Positions 35,576-43,467 of a stretch of DNA of 64,000 bases are shown here, in pieces. Source of the stretch: Bacteroidales bacterium (GTDB lineage Bacteria; Bacteroidota; Bacteroidia; Bacteroidales; TTA-H9); NCBI GenBank assembly GCA_030656615.1, contig JAUSOY010000078.1, positions 62,001 to 126,000 of the forward strand, read 5' to 3'. The position numbers were made by a program, and so were the translations under genes. The stretch's first letter is position 1. Every line of letters begins with the position of its first letter. The notes under the pieces were generated by a model. The model saw only the letters and a list, made by a program, of their open reading frames with translations, was not told the DNA's origin and did not search any database.

Positions 35576-36306
35576 ATACCACTGCAGTAATTCTTGCTGC
35601 CGGCACTGCAAGCCGTCTTAGGCCTCTTACAGATACCACCCCAAAGTGTCTGTTACTTATCGATAACAAGAGTATACTTGAAAGAACCATTGACAATATT
35701 CTTGCAAATGGAATTAATAAACTCATTATCGTTACTGGCTATAGAGAAGAAATGATTCAAGGTTTTGCAAACTCGAATTATCCGGACTTGGATATTCGGT
35801 TTATTACCAATAATGTATATGAATCAACCAATAATGCCTGGTCGCTCATGCTAGCCCTCAGGGAACTAAATGGAGGAAATATGCTCCTACTGGATAGCGA
35901 TATTCTTTTTGACGCGGATATTATTAAAAAACTTCTTCATTCCGGATATCGTGATTGTCTGGCTTTACGTGCTTCTAATCAATTGGGTACTGAAGAAATT
36001 AAGGTGGTTTCCGATTCTACTGGATTAATGTCTGCTATCTCTAAAGTGGTAAATCCTGCAGATGCCAGTGGTGAATCCATTGGCATTGAATTATTTTCAG
36101 AGGCCACAATTTCAATCCTGAAACAGACCATTGAAAAAAGAATGGCTGAAGGAAAAATTAACGAGTTTTATGAAGCTTCATTTGAAGAAATGATACAAAA
36201 CCATACACCATTCTACGCTGTAAATATTAATCCATCAGCATGCATGGAAATTGATACCGTAGAAGATTTGCAAACAGCAACCAAGATAATGCAAAAAGTA
36301 ACCTAA
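35572..36306 (+). CDS. LicC-like nucleotidyltransferase (phosphocholine/phosphoalcohol cytidylyltransferase type)
   Basis: A longer frame opens at 35542, inside the previous gene. The ATG at 35572 begins MNTTAVILAAGTASRLRPLT, the standard start of this family, and gives a 4-base ATGA overlap, so I use it (244 residues). Motifs: the GxG-type AAGTASRLRPLT...PKCLL signature (nucleotide loop), TGYREE, LLLDSDILF (metal site), YEASFEEMI and EIDTVEDL. LicC-type enzymes make CDP-choline or CDP-linked amino-alcohols. Fused cytidylyltransferase/CDP-AP enzymes exist in hyperthermophiles for inositol. The substrate here is unknown. It directly follows the phosphatidyltransferase. Confidence 0.78.
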   Translation: MNTTAVILAAGTASRLRPLTDTTPKCLLLIDNKSILERTIDNILANGINKLIIVTGYREEMIQGFANSNYPDLDIRFITNNVYESTNNAWSLMLALRELNGGNMLLLDSDILFDADIIKKLLHSGYRDCLALRASNQLGTEEIKVVSDSTGLMSAISKVVNPADASGESIGIELFSEATISILKQTIEKRMAEGKINEFYEASFEEMIQNHTPFYAVNINPSACMEIDTVEDLQTATKIMQKVT

Positions 36307-36315
36307 AACCACTCC

Positions 36316-37134
36316 ATGACTGAAAGCCTGATTACTATTTCACTTGTAGGATTTCTGGCCGGATTTGTTTTTTCGATGCCCGTGGCCGGTCCAATCAGCA
36401 TTCTTATTACCAGCAATGCCCTGAAAGGAAAATTTCGATATTGCGTCAGGGCAGCGGTCGGATCAGCCTTTGCCGACTTTACTTACGTTTATATTGCCGT
36501 TTTGGGGCTTACAGGCTTTTATTCATACTATAGACCCGCAATACCTTATATCCTTATGGTAGGCTCCATATTTTTACTATTTCTAGGATATAAAATTTTT
36601 AAAACAAAGCTTAAAATTGAAGATATTCGTGACGAAAAAATTAACCACGATAAATATAAAAATAAAGGGGGCTTTACCAGTGGGCTTATGCTCAATTTTT
36701 TAAATCCTACTTTATTTCTTGGTTGGCTTACATCTTCCTTTATTACAATTTCTCTGGTGGCTTCATTAGGATTTAATATGGGTGGTATGGACAAGGTTGT
36801 TAGTAATAATGTAAAACAAATTAACCAAATTAACAGAACTTCCGACTCTTCTCTTAGTATTGCTACTCATCAATTCGACTTTTTAAATAACGATTTACAT
36901 GCTAAAAAGGATACTGTAAAGGGTTACGCTTTTATTTTAAGTGGCTTTTATGCTTTTTTTCTGTCCCTTGGAAGTGTTTTCTGGTTTTATTTGCTTACAA
37001 AATTGCTTATTAAAAACAGGCACCGCCTTAATGTAAATTACCTGAATAAGGTTATTTCTGCCTTGGGACTGGTACTCTGCGGCTTCGGCATATATTTGGC
37101 AGGTAGAGGCATTGATTTGGTTTTCTTCCATTAA
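36316..37134 (+). CDS. LysE-family membrane exporter with an unusual polar insert
   Basis: A 272-residue protein with about six membrane segments. LysE-type features are visible: GFVFSMPVAGPISILITSNAL near the N-terminus and GLMLNFLNPTLFLGWL in the middle. Between about residues 160 and 203 lies a hydrophilic stretch rich in Asn/Ser/Lys (KQINQINRTSDSS...) that splits the domain. LysE proteins export amino acids or amines; here it may move an intermediate of the pathway. It starts 9 bases after the nucleotidyltransferase. Confidence 0.7.
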   Translation: MTESLITISLVGFLAGFVFSMPVAGPISILITSNALKGKFRYCVRAAVGSAFADFTYVYIAVLGLTGFYSYYRPAIPYILMVGSIFLLFLGYKIFKTKLKIEDIRDEKINHDKYKNKGGFTSGLMLNFLNPTLFLGWLTSSFITISLVASLGFNMGGMDKVVSNNVKQINQINRTSDSSLSIATHQFDFLNNDLHAKKDTVKGYAFILSGFYAFFLSLGSVFWFYLLTKLLIKNRHRLNVNYLNKVISALGLVLCGFGIYLAGRGIDLVFFH

Positions 37135-37168
37135 GAAAGCCTAATTTTGTGGGCTAATTTCTCTTTAA

Positions 37169-37864
37169 ATGCATTACGCTATTATCGCCGCCGGTGAGGG
37201 TTCTCGTCTTCGATCCGAAGGAGTTGACATACCAAAACCTTTAATTCCTCTGAATGGTAAAGCCCTGATAGAACGTCTTACTGATATTCTATTTCTTCAT
37301 GAACCAGAATCGTTAAGCATAATTGTCAACGAAATATATCCGGAGCTAATCAATTGGGCACAGCAATTTATTTGTCCTGTACCTTTTCATATTGTTGCAA
37401 AAACTACATTAAGTTCAATGCATAGTCTTTATGCTTTACGGTACAGGCTTAATGAAAAATCTTTTATTCTGACCACCGTCGATACCGTATTCAAACAGGA
37501 CGAATTTAAAAAGTACATCGATTTTATTAAAGAAAATCCATCATACGATGCCGTTATGGCAGTAACATCTTTCGTGGAAGATGAAAAACCACTGTGGGTA
37601 AAAACCACCCCGGATAATACCATACTTTCTTTCGACAGCCAGCGAAATGGCCATCAATTCGTAAGTGGCGGATTCTATTATTTCACGCCAGCGGTGATGA
37701 AACTTTTGCCAGATGCAATCGATTCTGGCATGCAGAAAATGCGCAACTTTCAATCGCTACTCATTGATAAAGGCTTAAATGTCAAGGCATTTGAATTTGA
37801 GAAAATTATCGATATCGATCATCTGGATGACTTAAAATCCGCTTCTGATTTTATTCAGAAATAA
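37169..37864 (+). CDS. nucleotidyltransferase, candidate inositol-phosphate cytidylyltransferase
   Basis: The 231-residue protein starts MHYAIIAAGEGSRLRSEG (nucleotide loop) with IPKPLIPLNGK and LTTVDTVF at the metal position. It ends ...FEKIIDIDHLDDL, the usual C-terminal of sugar nucleotidyltransferases. It is shorter than, and different from, the LicC-type paralogue upstream. Given the myo-inositol-phosphate synthase in the same locus, one of the two could activate inositol phosphate with CTP, as IPCT does in hyperthermophiles. That is inference; the substrate is not readable. Confidence 0.72.
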   Translation: MHYAIIAAGEGSRLRSEGVDIPKPLIPLNGKALIERLTDILFLHEPESLSIIVNEIYPELINWAQQFICPVPFHIVAKTTLSSMHSLYALRYRLNEKSFILTTVDTVFKQDEFKKYIDFIKENPSYDAVMAVTSFVEDEKPLWVKTTPDNTILSFDSQRNGHQFVSGGFYYFTPAVMKLLPDAIDSGMQKMRNFQSLLIDKGLNVKAFEFEKIIDIDHLDDLKSASDFIQK

Positions 37865-37879
37865 ATATCCAATAAAAAC

Positions 37880-37909
37880 TTTGCAAACCATGAAAGTTTT
37901 TTAATTTTG
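37880..37909 (+). promoter_or_regulatory. promoter of the TetR gene
   Basis: TTTG (37880-37883), an 18-base spacer, then TAATTTTG (37902-37909): the best -33/-7 match found in the window. The predicted start is near 37917, only about 9 bases before the ATG at 37926. Confidence 0.7.
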
Positions 37910-37920
37910 CAAAAAACTTT
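37893..37920. promoter_or_regulatory. TetR operator candidate
   Basis: AAAGTTTTTT (37893-37902) and AAAAAACTTT (37911-37920) form a perfect 10-base inverted repeat around AATTTTGC, which is the -7 box. A third AAAACTTT half-site (37875-37882) overlaps the -33 box. Binding would block transcription, as in TetR-type autorepression. Confidence 0.65.
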
Positions 37921-37925
37921 TTATA

Positions 37926-38525
37926 ATGGAGGTCAGAGATCGAATCATCCAAGCCGCAAGAAAATCATTTGTTTTGTTTGGCATACGTGGAGTAACCATG
38001 GATCAGATAGCTCAGGAGGCTGGTGTTTCTAAACGAACCATTTATGAAATATTTGCTGATAAGGGTGAATTGCTCTTGGCGTGTATTGAATATATGGAAT
38101 GTGACATGGAAAAACACAGACAAGAAATTGAAAATTCGTCTCAGAATGTTATCGAAACCATGTACCGCCATTCTGATTTTCATATTAAAATGCTGGAAGA
38201 TTTCAATCCACTGTTTTTCATGGATATGCAAAAATTTTATCCTGCTGCATGGGATATTATATTCAATAAATTCAATCAAAAAAAATATCACGATATAAAA
38301 CGCTTGCTTCAGGTCGGACTGAAACAAGGCCTATTCCGTAAGGATATTCATTTGGAAATTGCAACCAAAGTATTGCTTGAGCAAACAAAAATGGCCATGA
38401 CACTTGATATGCTTAAAGGAGGAAAATACTCGCGGAAAGATATTTTTAATAATCTCGTTATAAATTATATACGAGGTATTTCTTCTGAATCAGGACTTGA
38501 ACTGCTTAACAAATATTATAAATAG
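37926..38525 (+). CDS. TetR/AcrR family transcriptional regulator
   Basis: A 199-residue regulator. The N-terminal helix-turn-helix (about 1-50) shows RIIQAARKSFVLFGIRGVTMDQIAQEAGVSKRTIYEIFADKGELL, a textbook TetR domain. The remaining 150 residues form the ligand-binding helical part, with aromatic-rich helices (FNPLFFMDMQKFYPAAW). It has its own promoter and a perfect inverted repeat over the -7 box, so it probably represses itself and perhaps the surrounding lipid genes. Ligand unknown; a lipid or acyl-CoA would be typical for such neighbourhoods. Confidence 0.87.
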   Translation: MEVRDRIIQAARKSFVLFGIRGVTMDQIAQEAGVSKRTIYEIFADKGELLLACIEYMECDMEKHRQEIENSSQNVIETMYRHSDFHIKMLEDFNPLFFMDMQKFYPAAWDIIFNKFNQKKYHDIKRLLQVGLKQGLFRKDIHLEIATKVLLEQTKMAMTLDMLKGGKYSRKDIFNNLVINYIRGISSESGLELLNKYYK

Positions 38526-38557
38526 TTTTCTAAAAACTCCATTACTATTTTAACAAT

Positions 38558-39388
38558 ATGAATCTCAAATTTGCAGCGGTTACACGCGGCCAAAAATACT
38601 CTCCCAATCATATCGGTAACGATAGCCAGATTATGCGCCTTACAATTGCCGAACTTGAAAAAATGGGGCATCGTGTCCGAATTTATGAAGAAGATATCAT
38701 CAGTCCGGAGGTTGTTACTGAAAACTTTATATTCACAATGATTCGTGGAAGCTATGCCCTTGAAAAACTGGTTCAGTTCGAGAAAAACGGCGCTTTCGTT
38801 ATCAATTCTACAGAAGCGGTTTTAAATTGCTACCGCGATCGGATGGCTCGCATACTTCCTGAGGCAGGTGTCCCTTTTCCTAAAAGTATTATTGTTGAAA
38901 CATCAGCAAAAAATATTGATTTTAGCGGTTTTGAAAACCAGGAAAAACTCTGGGTAAAACGCGGTGATGTGCACGCCATACACCGGGAAGATGTCACTTT
39001 GGTGTATCAAAAAGAAGAACTCTATAGTGTACTGCTCGAATATGAAAGAAGAGGAATAGAAAAAGCCGTTATTCAGGAACAGCTGGATGGTGATGTTGTG
39101 AAGTTTTATGCCGTAAATGATAGCAAATTTTTCCACTGGTATTATCATAATGGTTCGCGTCAATTGCCTTTCGACCCCAAATTCCTTCATAAAATTGCCT
39201 TGGACAGTGCTAGGGCTCTTAAAGTTGATATTTACGGTGGCGACGCAGTTGTCGGAGAAGATGGCAGCGTAAAAATTATTGATTTAAATGACTGGCCAAG
39301 CTTTGCTCCTGTTAGAGAAATTGCATCCAAACACATTGCAGAACTTATTCACAATAAAGCATTGGACTTCCATTCAAAAATATTATAA
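38558..39388 (+). CDS. ATP-grasp family protein of unknown substrate
   Basis: A 276-residue protein resembling ATP-grasp enzymes (RimK / inositol-phosphate kinase-like). There is an N-terminal pre-ATP-grasp domain and central LPEAGVPFPKSIIVE. An ATP-binding lysine lies in KLWVKRGDVHAIH, VIQEQLDGDVVKFY (about 180-193) follows, and the Mg site is DGSVKIIDLNDWPSFAPV (about 240-257). Some ATP-grasp proteins phosphorylate inositol phosphates and others ligate amino acids to carboxylates. With myo-inositol-phosphate synthase three genes downstream, either reading is possible. It starts 32 bases after the TetR gene and ends 2 bases before the phosphatidyltransferase. Confidence 0.6.
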   Translation: MNLKFAAVTRGQKYSPNHIGNDSQIMRLTIAELEKMGHRVRIYEEDIISPEVVTENFIFTMIRGSYALEKLVQFEKNGAFVINSTEAVLNCYRDRMARILPEAGVPFPKSIIVETSAKNIDFSGFENQEKLWVKRGDVHAIHREDVTLVYQKEELYSVLLEYERRGIEKAVIQEQLDGDVVKFYAVNDSKFFHWYYHNGSRQLPFDPKFLHKIALDSARALKVDIYGGDAVVGEDGSVKIIDLNDWPSFAPVREIASKHIAELIHNKALDFHSKIL

Positions 39389-39390
39389 AC

Positions 39391-40296
39391 ATGAGTAATA
39401 TTAGCATTGAATCAACTCTAAAATCTTCTGACACTGAAGAATGGATCGATATCTATTTTTATCGAAAAATTGGTTATGCAATAGCCTGGGCAAGCATGAA
39501 AGCTAATATTAGTCCTAATGCGTTAACCATCATCAGTATTTTTTGGGGAATGGCTGCTGGTCATCTCTTTTATTACAGCAATCTATGGATTAATGTAATC
39601 GGAATTGTTTGTTTAGTGATTGCGAATTCGTTGGATAGCGCTGACGGACAGTTGGCACGCATGACCAACAACAAAACAAAACTGGGACGTATTTTGGATG
39701 GCCTTGCTGGTAATATCTGGTTTGTAACAATATACATCCATTTATTGCTTCGTTTATTACACGAAGGTTACGGATACTGGGTTATTGTATTATTTGCCGT
39801 TACCGGAGCATCCCATATTTTTCAGGCAGCTTTAGCCGATTATTACCGTAATGCACATTTGTACATCATTAATGGTGAGGAAGGAAGTGAGTTTGATAAT
39901 TCTTCCAAAGTAAAGAAGGAATACGAAAAACTCCTATGGAAAAAGCATTTCTTTGAAAAACTTTTCACGTGTACTTACATCAACTATACGCGTGAACAGG
40001 AATTATTCACAAAAAATCTTCAGAAACTGGTACAACTAATTAAAGTAAAATTTAATGGGAAATTGCCCGTTTCTATTCAAAAAGACCTTAGAAAAGAGAA
40101 CAAGGTATTGATGCCAATCACAAATATATTATCTTTCAATACACGTGCTATAGCGTTATTTATATGCCTGATCTCAGGACAGGTTATCTGGTATTGGGTT
40201 TTTGAATTTACCATATTAAATTTTCTATTATTATACATGATTGGTAAACAAGAGCGTATCAGTAAAAAATATTTTGCAATTTTGAATAATATTTAG
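39391..40296 (+). CDS. CDP-alcohol phosphatidyltransferase lacking the final catalytic Asp (copy 2)
   Basis: The 301-residue membrane protein carries D82, D85, G86, A89, R90, G99 and D103 of the family signature, but the fourth Asp is Gly107 (codon GGT at 39709-39711; one transition would restore Asp). The family's last Asp is the proposed catalytic base. The enzyme may be inactive, act as a partner of copy 1, or use another residue. The natural role by position would be making a phosphoinositol lipid. It shows about six membrane segments and a basic cytoplasmic loop around 165-235. The ATP-grasp gene stops 2 bases before it. Confidence 0.78.
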   Translation: MSNISIESTLKSSDTEEWIDIYFYRKIGYAIAWASMKANISPNALTIISIFWGMAAGHLFYYSNLWINVIGIVCLVIANSLDSADGQLARMTNNKTKLGRILDGLAGNIWFVTIYIHLLLRLLHEGYGYWVIVLFAVTGASHIFQAALADYYRNAHLYIINGEEGSEFDNSSKVKKEYEKLLWKKHFFEKLFTCTYINYTREQELFTKNLQKLVQLIKVKFNGKLPVSIQKDLRKENKVLMPITNILSFNTRAIALFICLISGQVIWYWVFEFTILNFLLLYMIGKQERISKKYFAILNNI

Positions 40297-40310
40297 CACG
40301 AATTATTGGA

Positions 40311-41327
40311 ATGAAAGCACAGAAAGCAAATATCGCATTCTTCATTTTCGGACTCGCCATGCTGACGTATCTGGTGCTTGATTTTGGCCTTGAACAGATT
40401 CTCGAAAATATTATTCAAACTGGCTGGTGGTTTCTCCCTATATTAGGTTTATGGCTGGTAATTTATATTATGAATGCCATGGCATGGCATTATATCATTG
40501 GAATAGGGCATAACTCAAACTTTAGAGAAATTCTGCGATTGATGATCTCTGGTTTTGCCATTAATTATATGACTCCGGTTGTTGGATTGGCAGGTGAACC
40601 ATATAAAGTTATGAATATCAGAAATAAAGTTGGTATTCAGAAAGCATCATCATCCGTTATTCTATACAATATGATGCACATATTGTCGCATTTTTATTTC
40701 TGGTTAGCTACCGTTGTCCTGGTAGTGGCCTTTACCCCTCTCACCAAAGCGGCTTATATTGCTTCCGGATTTACGTTTATTGTCCTCATTTTCCTAGTAA
40801 TCATCTTCTATGCCTGGCACCGGAAGGGCATCGTATATACGCTACTTGGATTTGTTGAACGTATTCCATTCATGAAAAATCGCATCATAAGACTGCGTGA
40901 GAATAATGAATCGCTCAACCAGATAGATGAACAAATACGATTTTTATACAACGGGCAGCGAAAAACTTTTTACATTATCCTGTTTATCGAATTTATTGCT
41001 CGGGTAATTGGCTCACTTGAGTTTTATTTTATCATGAAGGCAATTGGTCATGACGTAAGCATTCTACAGGCCATATATATCAGTGCAGCATCTTCACTTA
41101 TAGCCAATCTGTTTTTCTTTATCCCACTTCAACTCGGGACTCGTGAAGGCAGCCTGTATATGGTTTTCGACAGTTTAAAATTTACCCCTGAATTGGGTGT
41201 ATTCGTTAGCCTGGTAACACGGATACGAGAGTTCTTCTGGATACTTGTTGGACTCATATTAATGCGCATCACAAGCGTGAAAAATAAAAAAACTGGTGTA
41301 ACAATATACCAAACCGATAGTCAATAA
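40311..41327 (+). CDS. LPG_synthase_TM / UPF0104-type flippase-like membrane protein
   Basis: A 338-residue polytopic membrane protein with 8 or so membrane segments. MTPVVGLAGEPYKV (about 85-98) and the later IPLQLGTREGSLYMVF (about 279-294) correspond to the conserved motifs of the lysylphosphatidylglycerol-synthase TM domain family. Members of this family move lipids or lipid-linked intermediates across the inner membrane. It could flip the product of the phosphatidyltransferase encoded upstream. It ends immediately before the HAD gene. Confidence 0.78.
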   Translation: MKAQKANIAFFIFGLAMLTYLVLDFGLEQILENIIQTGWWFLPILGLWLVIYIMNAMAWHYIIGIGHNSNFREILRLMISGFAINYMTPVVGLAGEPYKVMNIRNKVGIQKASSSVILYNMMHILSHFYFWLATVVLVVAFTPLTKAAYIASGFTFIVLIFLVIIFYAWHRKGIVYTLLGFVERIPFMKNRIIRLRENNESLNQIDEQIRFLYNGQRKTFYIILFIEFIARVIGSLEFYFIMKAIGHDVSILQAIYISAASSLIANLFFFIPLQLGTREGSLYMVFDSLKFTPELGVFVSLVTRIREFFWILVGLILMRITSVKNKKTGVTIYQTDSQ

Positions 41328-42047
41328 ATGAGAAATAAATTACCAATGACGAAAATAAAAGCCATTCTTTTTGATTTTGGAGGCACCATAGACACCGACG
41401 GTGTTCACTGGAGTGAAAAATATTGGGATGCTTATGTAGCTTGTGGTATTGATATTTCAAAGGAAGAGTACGAGAAAGCTTATGTTGCAGCCGGTGACGA
41501 TATGCTCGAAGGCCTGCTTGGTCCTGATGCAACGTTTCGTCATACGTTGCAAGTGCAAATCAGCCTTCAAACGCGCATTCTTGGTTCAAAAGCTTTTCTT
41601 AATCTTAATAATCTGTCAGAGACTACGGATTTACTCACGAATTGGTGTTATGCAGATGTAGTAAAAAATATTGCATCGCTCAAACCCATTCTTGAATCAT
41701 TAAAACAAGATTACCGTTTGGTATTGGTATCCAATTTTTATGGGAATATGCTGACGGTGTTAAAAGAATTCCATATTAACGATCTTTTTGAATATGTAAT
41801 TGATTCAACCTTGGTTGGGCTTCGTAAACCAGACCCGGCAATTTGGCAGTTAGCCATTGATAAATTAAAACTCAAACCCGAAGAATGTCTCGTGATAGGT
41901 GATTCTTATTCTCGTGATATTGAGCCTGCTGCACATTTAGGGTGTATAACTGCCTGGATTGACGGCAAAAGCTGGACCCGCCCGGCCGATACTTCCAAAG
42001 CTAACTATATTATTAAATCATTGAAAACATTTACCCTCAAACAATAA
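41328..42047 (+). CDS. HAD-superfamily phosphatase, candidate phosphatidylinositol-phosphate phosphatase
   Basis: The 239-residue protein (a start at 41346 is also possible) has HAD motif I as FDFGGTID, motif II in LVLVSNFYGN, the motif III Lys in GLRKPDPAIW, and motif IV in VIGDSYSRDIEPA. Motif I has Gly where most phosphatases carry the second Asp (DxD), the general acid/base, although DFGGT variants are common among uncharacterised members. In the phosphoinositol-lipid pathway a phosphatase must remove the ring phosphate after head-group transfer; this gene is well placed for that. It is directly adjacent to the flippase-like gene. Confidence 0.8.
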   Translation: MRNKLPMTKIKAILFDFGGTIDTDGVHWSEKYWDAYVACGIDISKEEYEKAYVAAGDDMLEGLLGPDATFRHTLQVQISLQTRILGSKAFLNLNNLSETTDLLTNWCYADVVKNIASLKPILESLKQDYRLVLVSNFYGNMLTVLKEFHINDLFEYVIDSTLVGLRKPDPAIWQLAIDKLKLKPEECLVIGDSYSRDIEPAAHLGCITAWIDGKSWTRPADTSKANYIIKSLKTFTLKQ

Positions 42048-42081
42048 TAAACAGTCATTCATCTTATAAATAATCAACTGT

Positions 42082-43398
42082 ATGCATACAACAGTTAAAA
42101 AACCTGAAGGAAAACTTGGAGTACTTCTTGTAGGCATGAGTGGAGCCGTATCCACTACTTTTCTGGCTGGTACACTGGCCGTTCGTAAAGGCGTTGGTTT
42201 ACCTATCGGTTCACTGACCCAAATGGGTACCATCAGACTTGGTAAACGCGCTGATAACAATTTCCCTAAAATCAAAGACTTTGTTCCACTGTACGATCTT
42301 AAGAATTTAATTTTTGGTGGTTGGGATATACGTGATGAAAACTCATATGAATCTGCAAAAATTGCAGAAGTTTTAAAGGACAAGGATTTGGATCTGGTCA
42401 AAGACGAACTCGAACAACTTCGTCCGTTTAAAGCAGTTTTTGATAAAAAATACGTAGCCCGTCTTGATGGTACTTATGTTAAATCTGACACGACTAAGGC
42501 CGGTCTGATGGAGCAGGTTCGCGAAGATATCCGCAACTTCAGAAAGGATAACAATCTGGCAGATATTATCACGATTTGGTGTGGAAGCACAGAAACCTAC
42601 CTGAAAGCATCTGAAGTTCACGATACCATAGAAAGCTTTGAAGAAGGTATGAAAAATAACCATCCCGACATTTCACCCAGTATGCTATATGCTTGGGCTT
42701 GTCTGATGGAAAATGTACCCTACTTCAATGGTGCACCTAACCTAACATTGGATATTAAAGCTGTTCAGCAGCTTGCATTGAAGAATGGTATTCCCATTGC
42801 TGGAAAAGATTTCAAAACTGGACAAACCATGGTAAAAACCGTTATTGCCCCTATGCTAAAAACTCGTATGCTCGGGCTCGATGGCTGGTTTTCGACCAAT
42901 ATTCTTGGGAATCGTGATGGTGAAGTACTCGACGATCCGGGTTCTTTTAAAACAAAAGAAGAAAGCAAACTTTCTGTTATTGACAGCATTCTTCAGCCCG
43001 AATTGTATCCTGAACTTTATGGTAATGTATATCATAAGGTTAGAATAAATTATTACCCTCCCCGTAAGGATAATAAAGAAGGCTGGGATAATATTGACTT
43101 ATTTGGCTGGTTGGGTTACCCCATGCAGCTAAAGATCGATTTCCTATGCCGCGATTCCATTTTAGCTGCCCCACTCGTACTCGATTTAGTACTTTTAGGT
43201 AATCTTAGCCAGCGTGTTGGATTCTCCGGGATACAGGAATGGTTATCGTTCTATTTCAAAAGCCCGCAACATTCGGAAGGCATTGTTCCTGAACATGATC
43301 TGTTTATTCAGAACATCAAAATGAAAAATACCCTTCGCGAAATCATGAACGAAGAACCGATAACCCATCTTGACGACAAAATCACTCTCTTCAAATAA
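42082..43398 (+). CDS. myo-inositol-1-phosphate synthase (inositol-3-phosphate synthase)
   Basis: A 438-residue enzyme that converts glucose-6-phosphate to 1D-myo-inositol-3-phosphate using NAD. The N-terminal dinucleotide loop is LLVGMSGAVSTTF. The active-site block NGIPIAGKDFKTGQTMVKTVIAPML near 233-257 and the family landmark STNILGNRDGEVL near 272-284 (NxLGNxDGxxL) are clear, followed by SK and KIDFLCRDS motifs. This enzyme sets the committed step for inositol, and its presence strongly supports an inositol-containing lipid or solute. It is the last gene of the operon and is followed by a strong terminator. Confidence 0.92.
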   Translation: MHTTVKKPEGKLGVLLVGMSGAVSTTFLAGTLAVRKGVGLPIGSLTQMGTIRLGKRADNNFPKIKDFVPLYDLKNLIFGGWDIRDENSYESAKIAEVLKDKDLDLVKDELEQLRPFKAVFDKKYVARLDGTYVKSDTTKAGLMEQVREDIRNFRKDNNLADIITIWCGSTETYLKASEVHDTIESFEEGMKNNHPDISPSMLYAWACLMENVPYFNGAPNLTLDIKAVQQLALKNGIPIAGKDFKTGQTMVKTVIAPMLKTRMLGLDGWFSTNILGNRDGEVLDDPGSFKTKEESKLSVIDSILQPELYPELYGNVYHKVRINYYPPRKDNKEGWDNIDLFGWLGYPMQLKIDFLCRDSILAAPLVLDLVLLGNLSQRVGFSGIQEWLSFYFKSPQHSEGIVPEHDLFIQNIKMKNTLREIMNEEPITHLDDKITLFK

Positions 43399-43409
43399 AC
43401 ATTATCAAC

Positions 43410-43448
43410 AAAAAGGCCGACGACGAAAAATCCGTCATCGGCCTTTTT
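43410..43448. terminator. bidirectional terminator after the inositol operon
   Basis: AAAAAGGCCGA (43410-43420) pairs with TCGGCCTTTTT (43438-43448), extended by GACG/CGTC after one mismatch, loop of 7. A run of A on one side and T on the other suits convergent transcripts (the next gene is on the minus strand). Confidence 0.88.
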
Positions 43449-43467
43449 TAAAAACCTGATACGTTCT

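Noticed and set aside
33666-36306. Phosphonate (aminoethylphosphonate) lipid pathway
   Set aside because: Transaminase plus cytidylyltransferase fits, but no PEP mutase or phosphonopyruvate decarboxylase is in the window and the aminotransferase is not of the AEP type.
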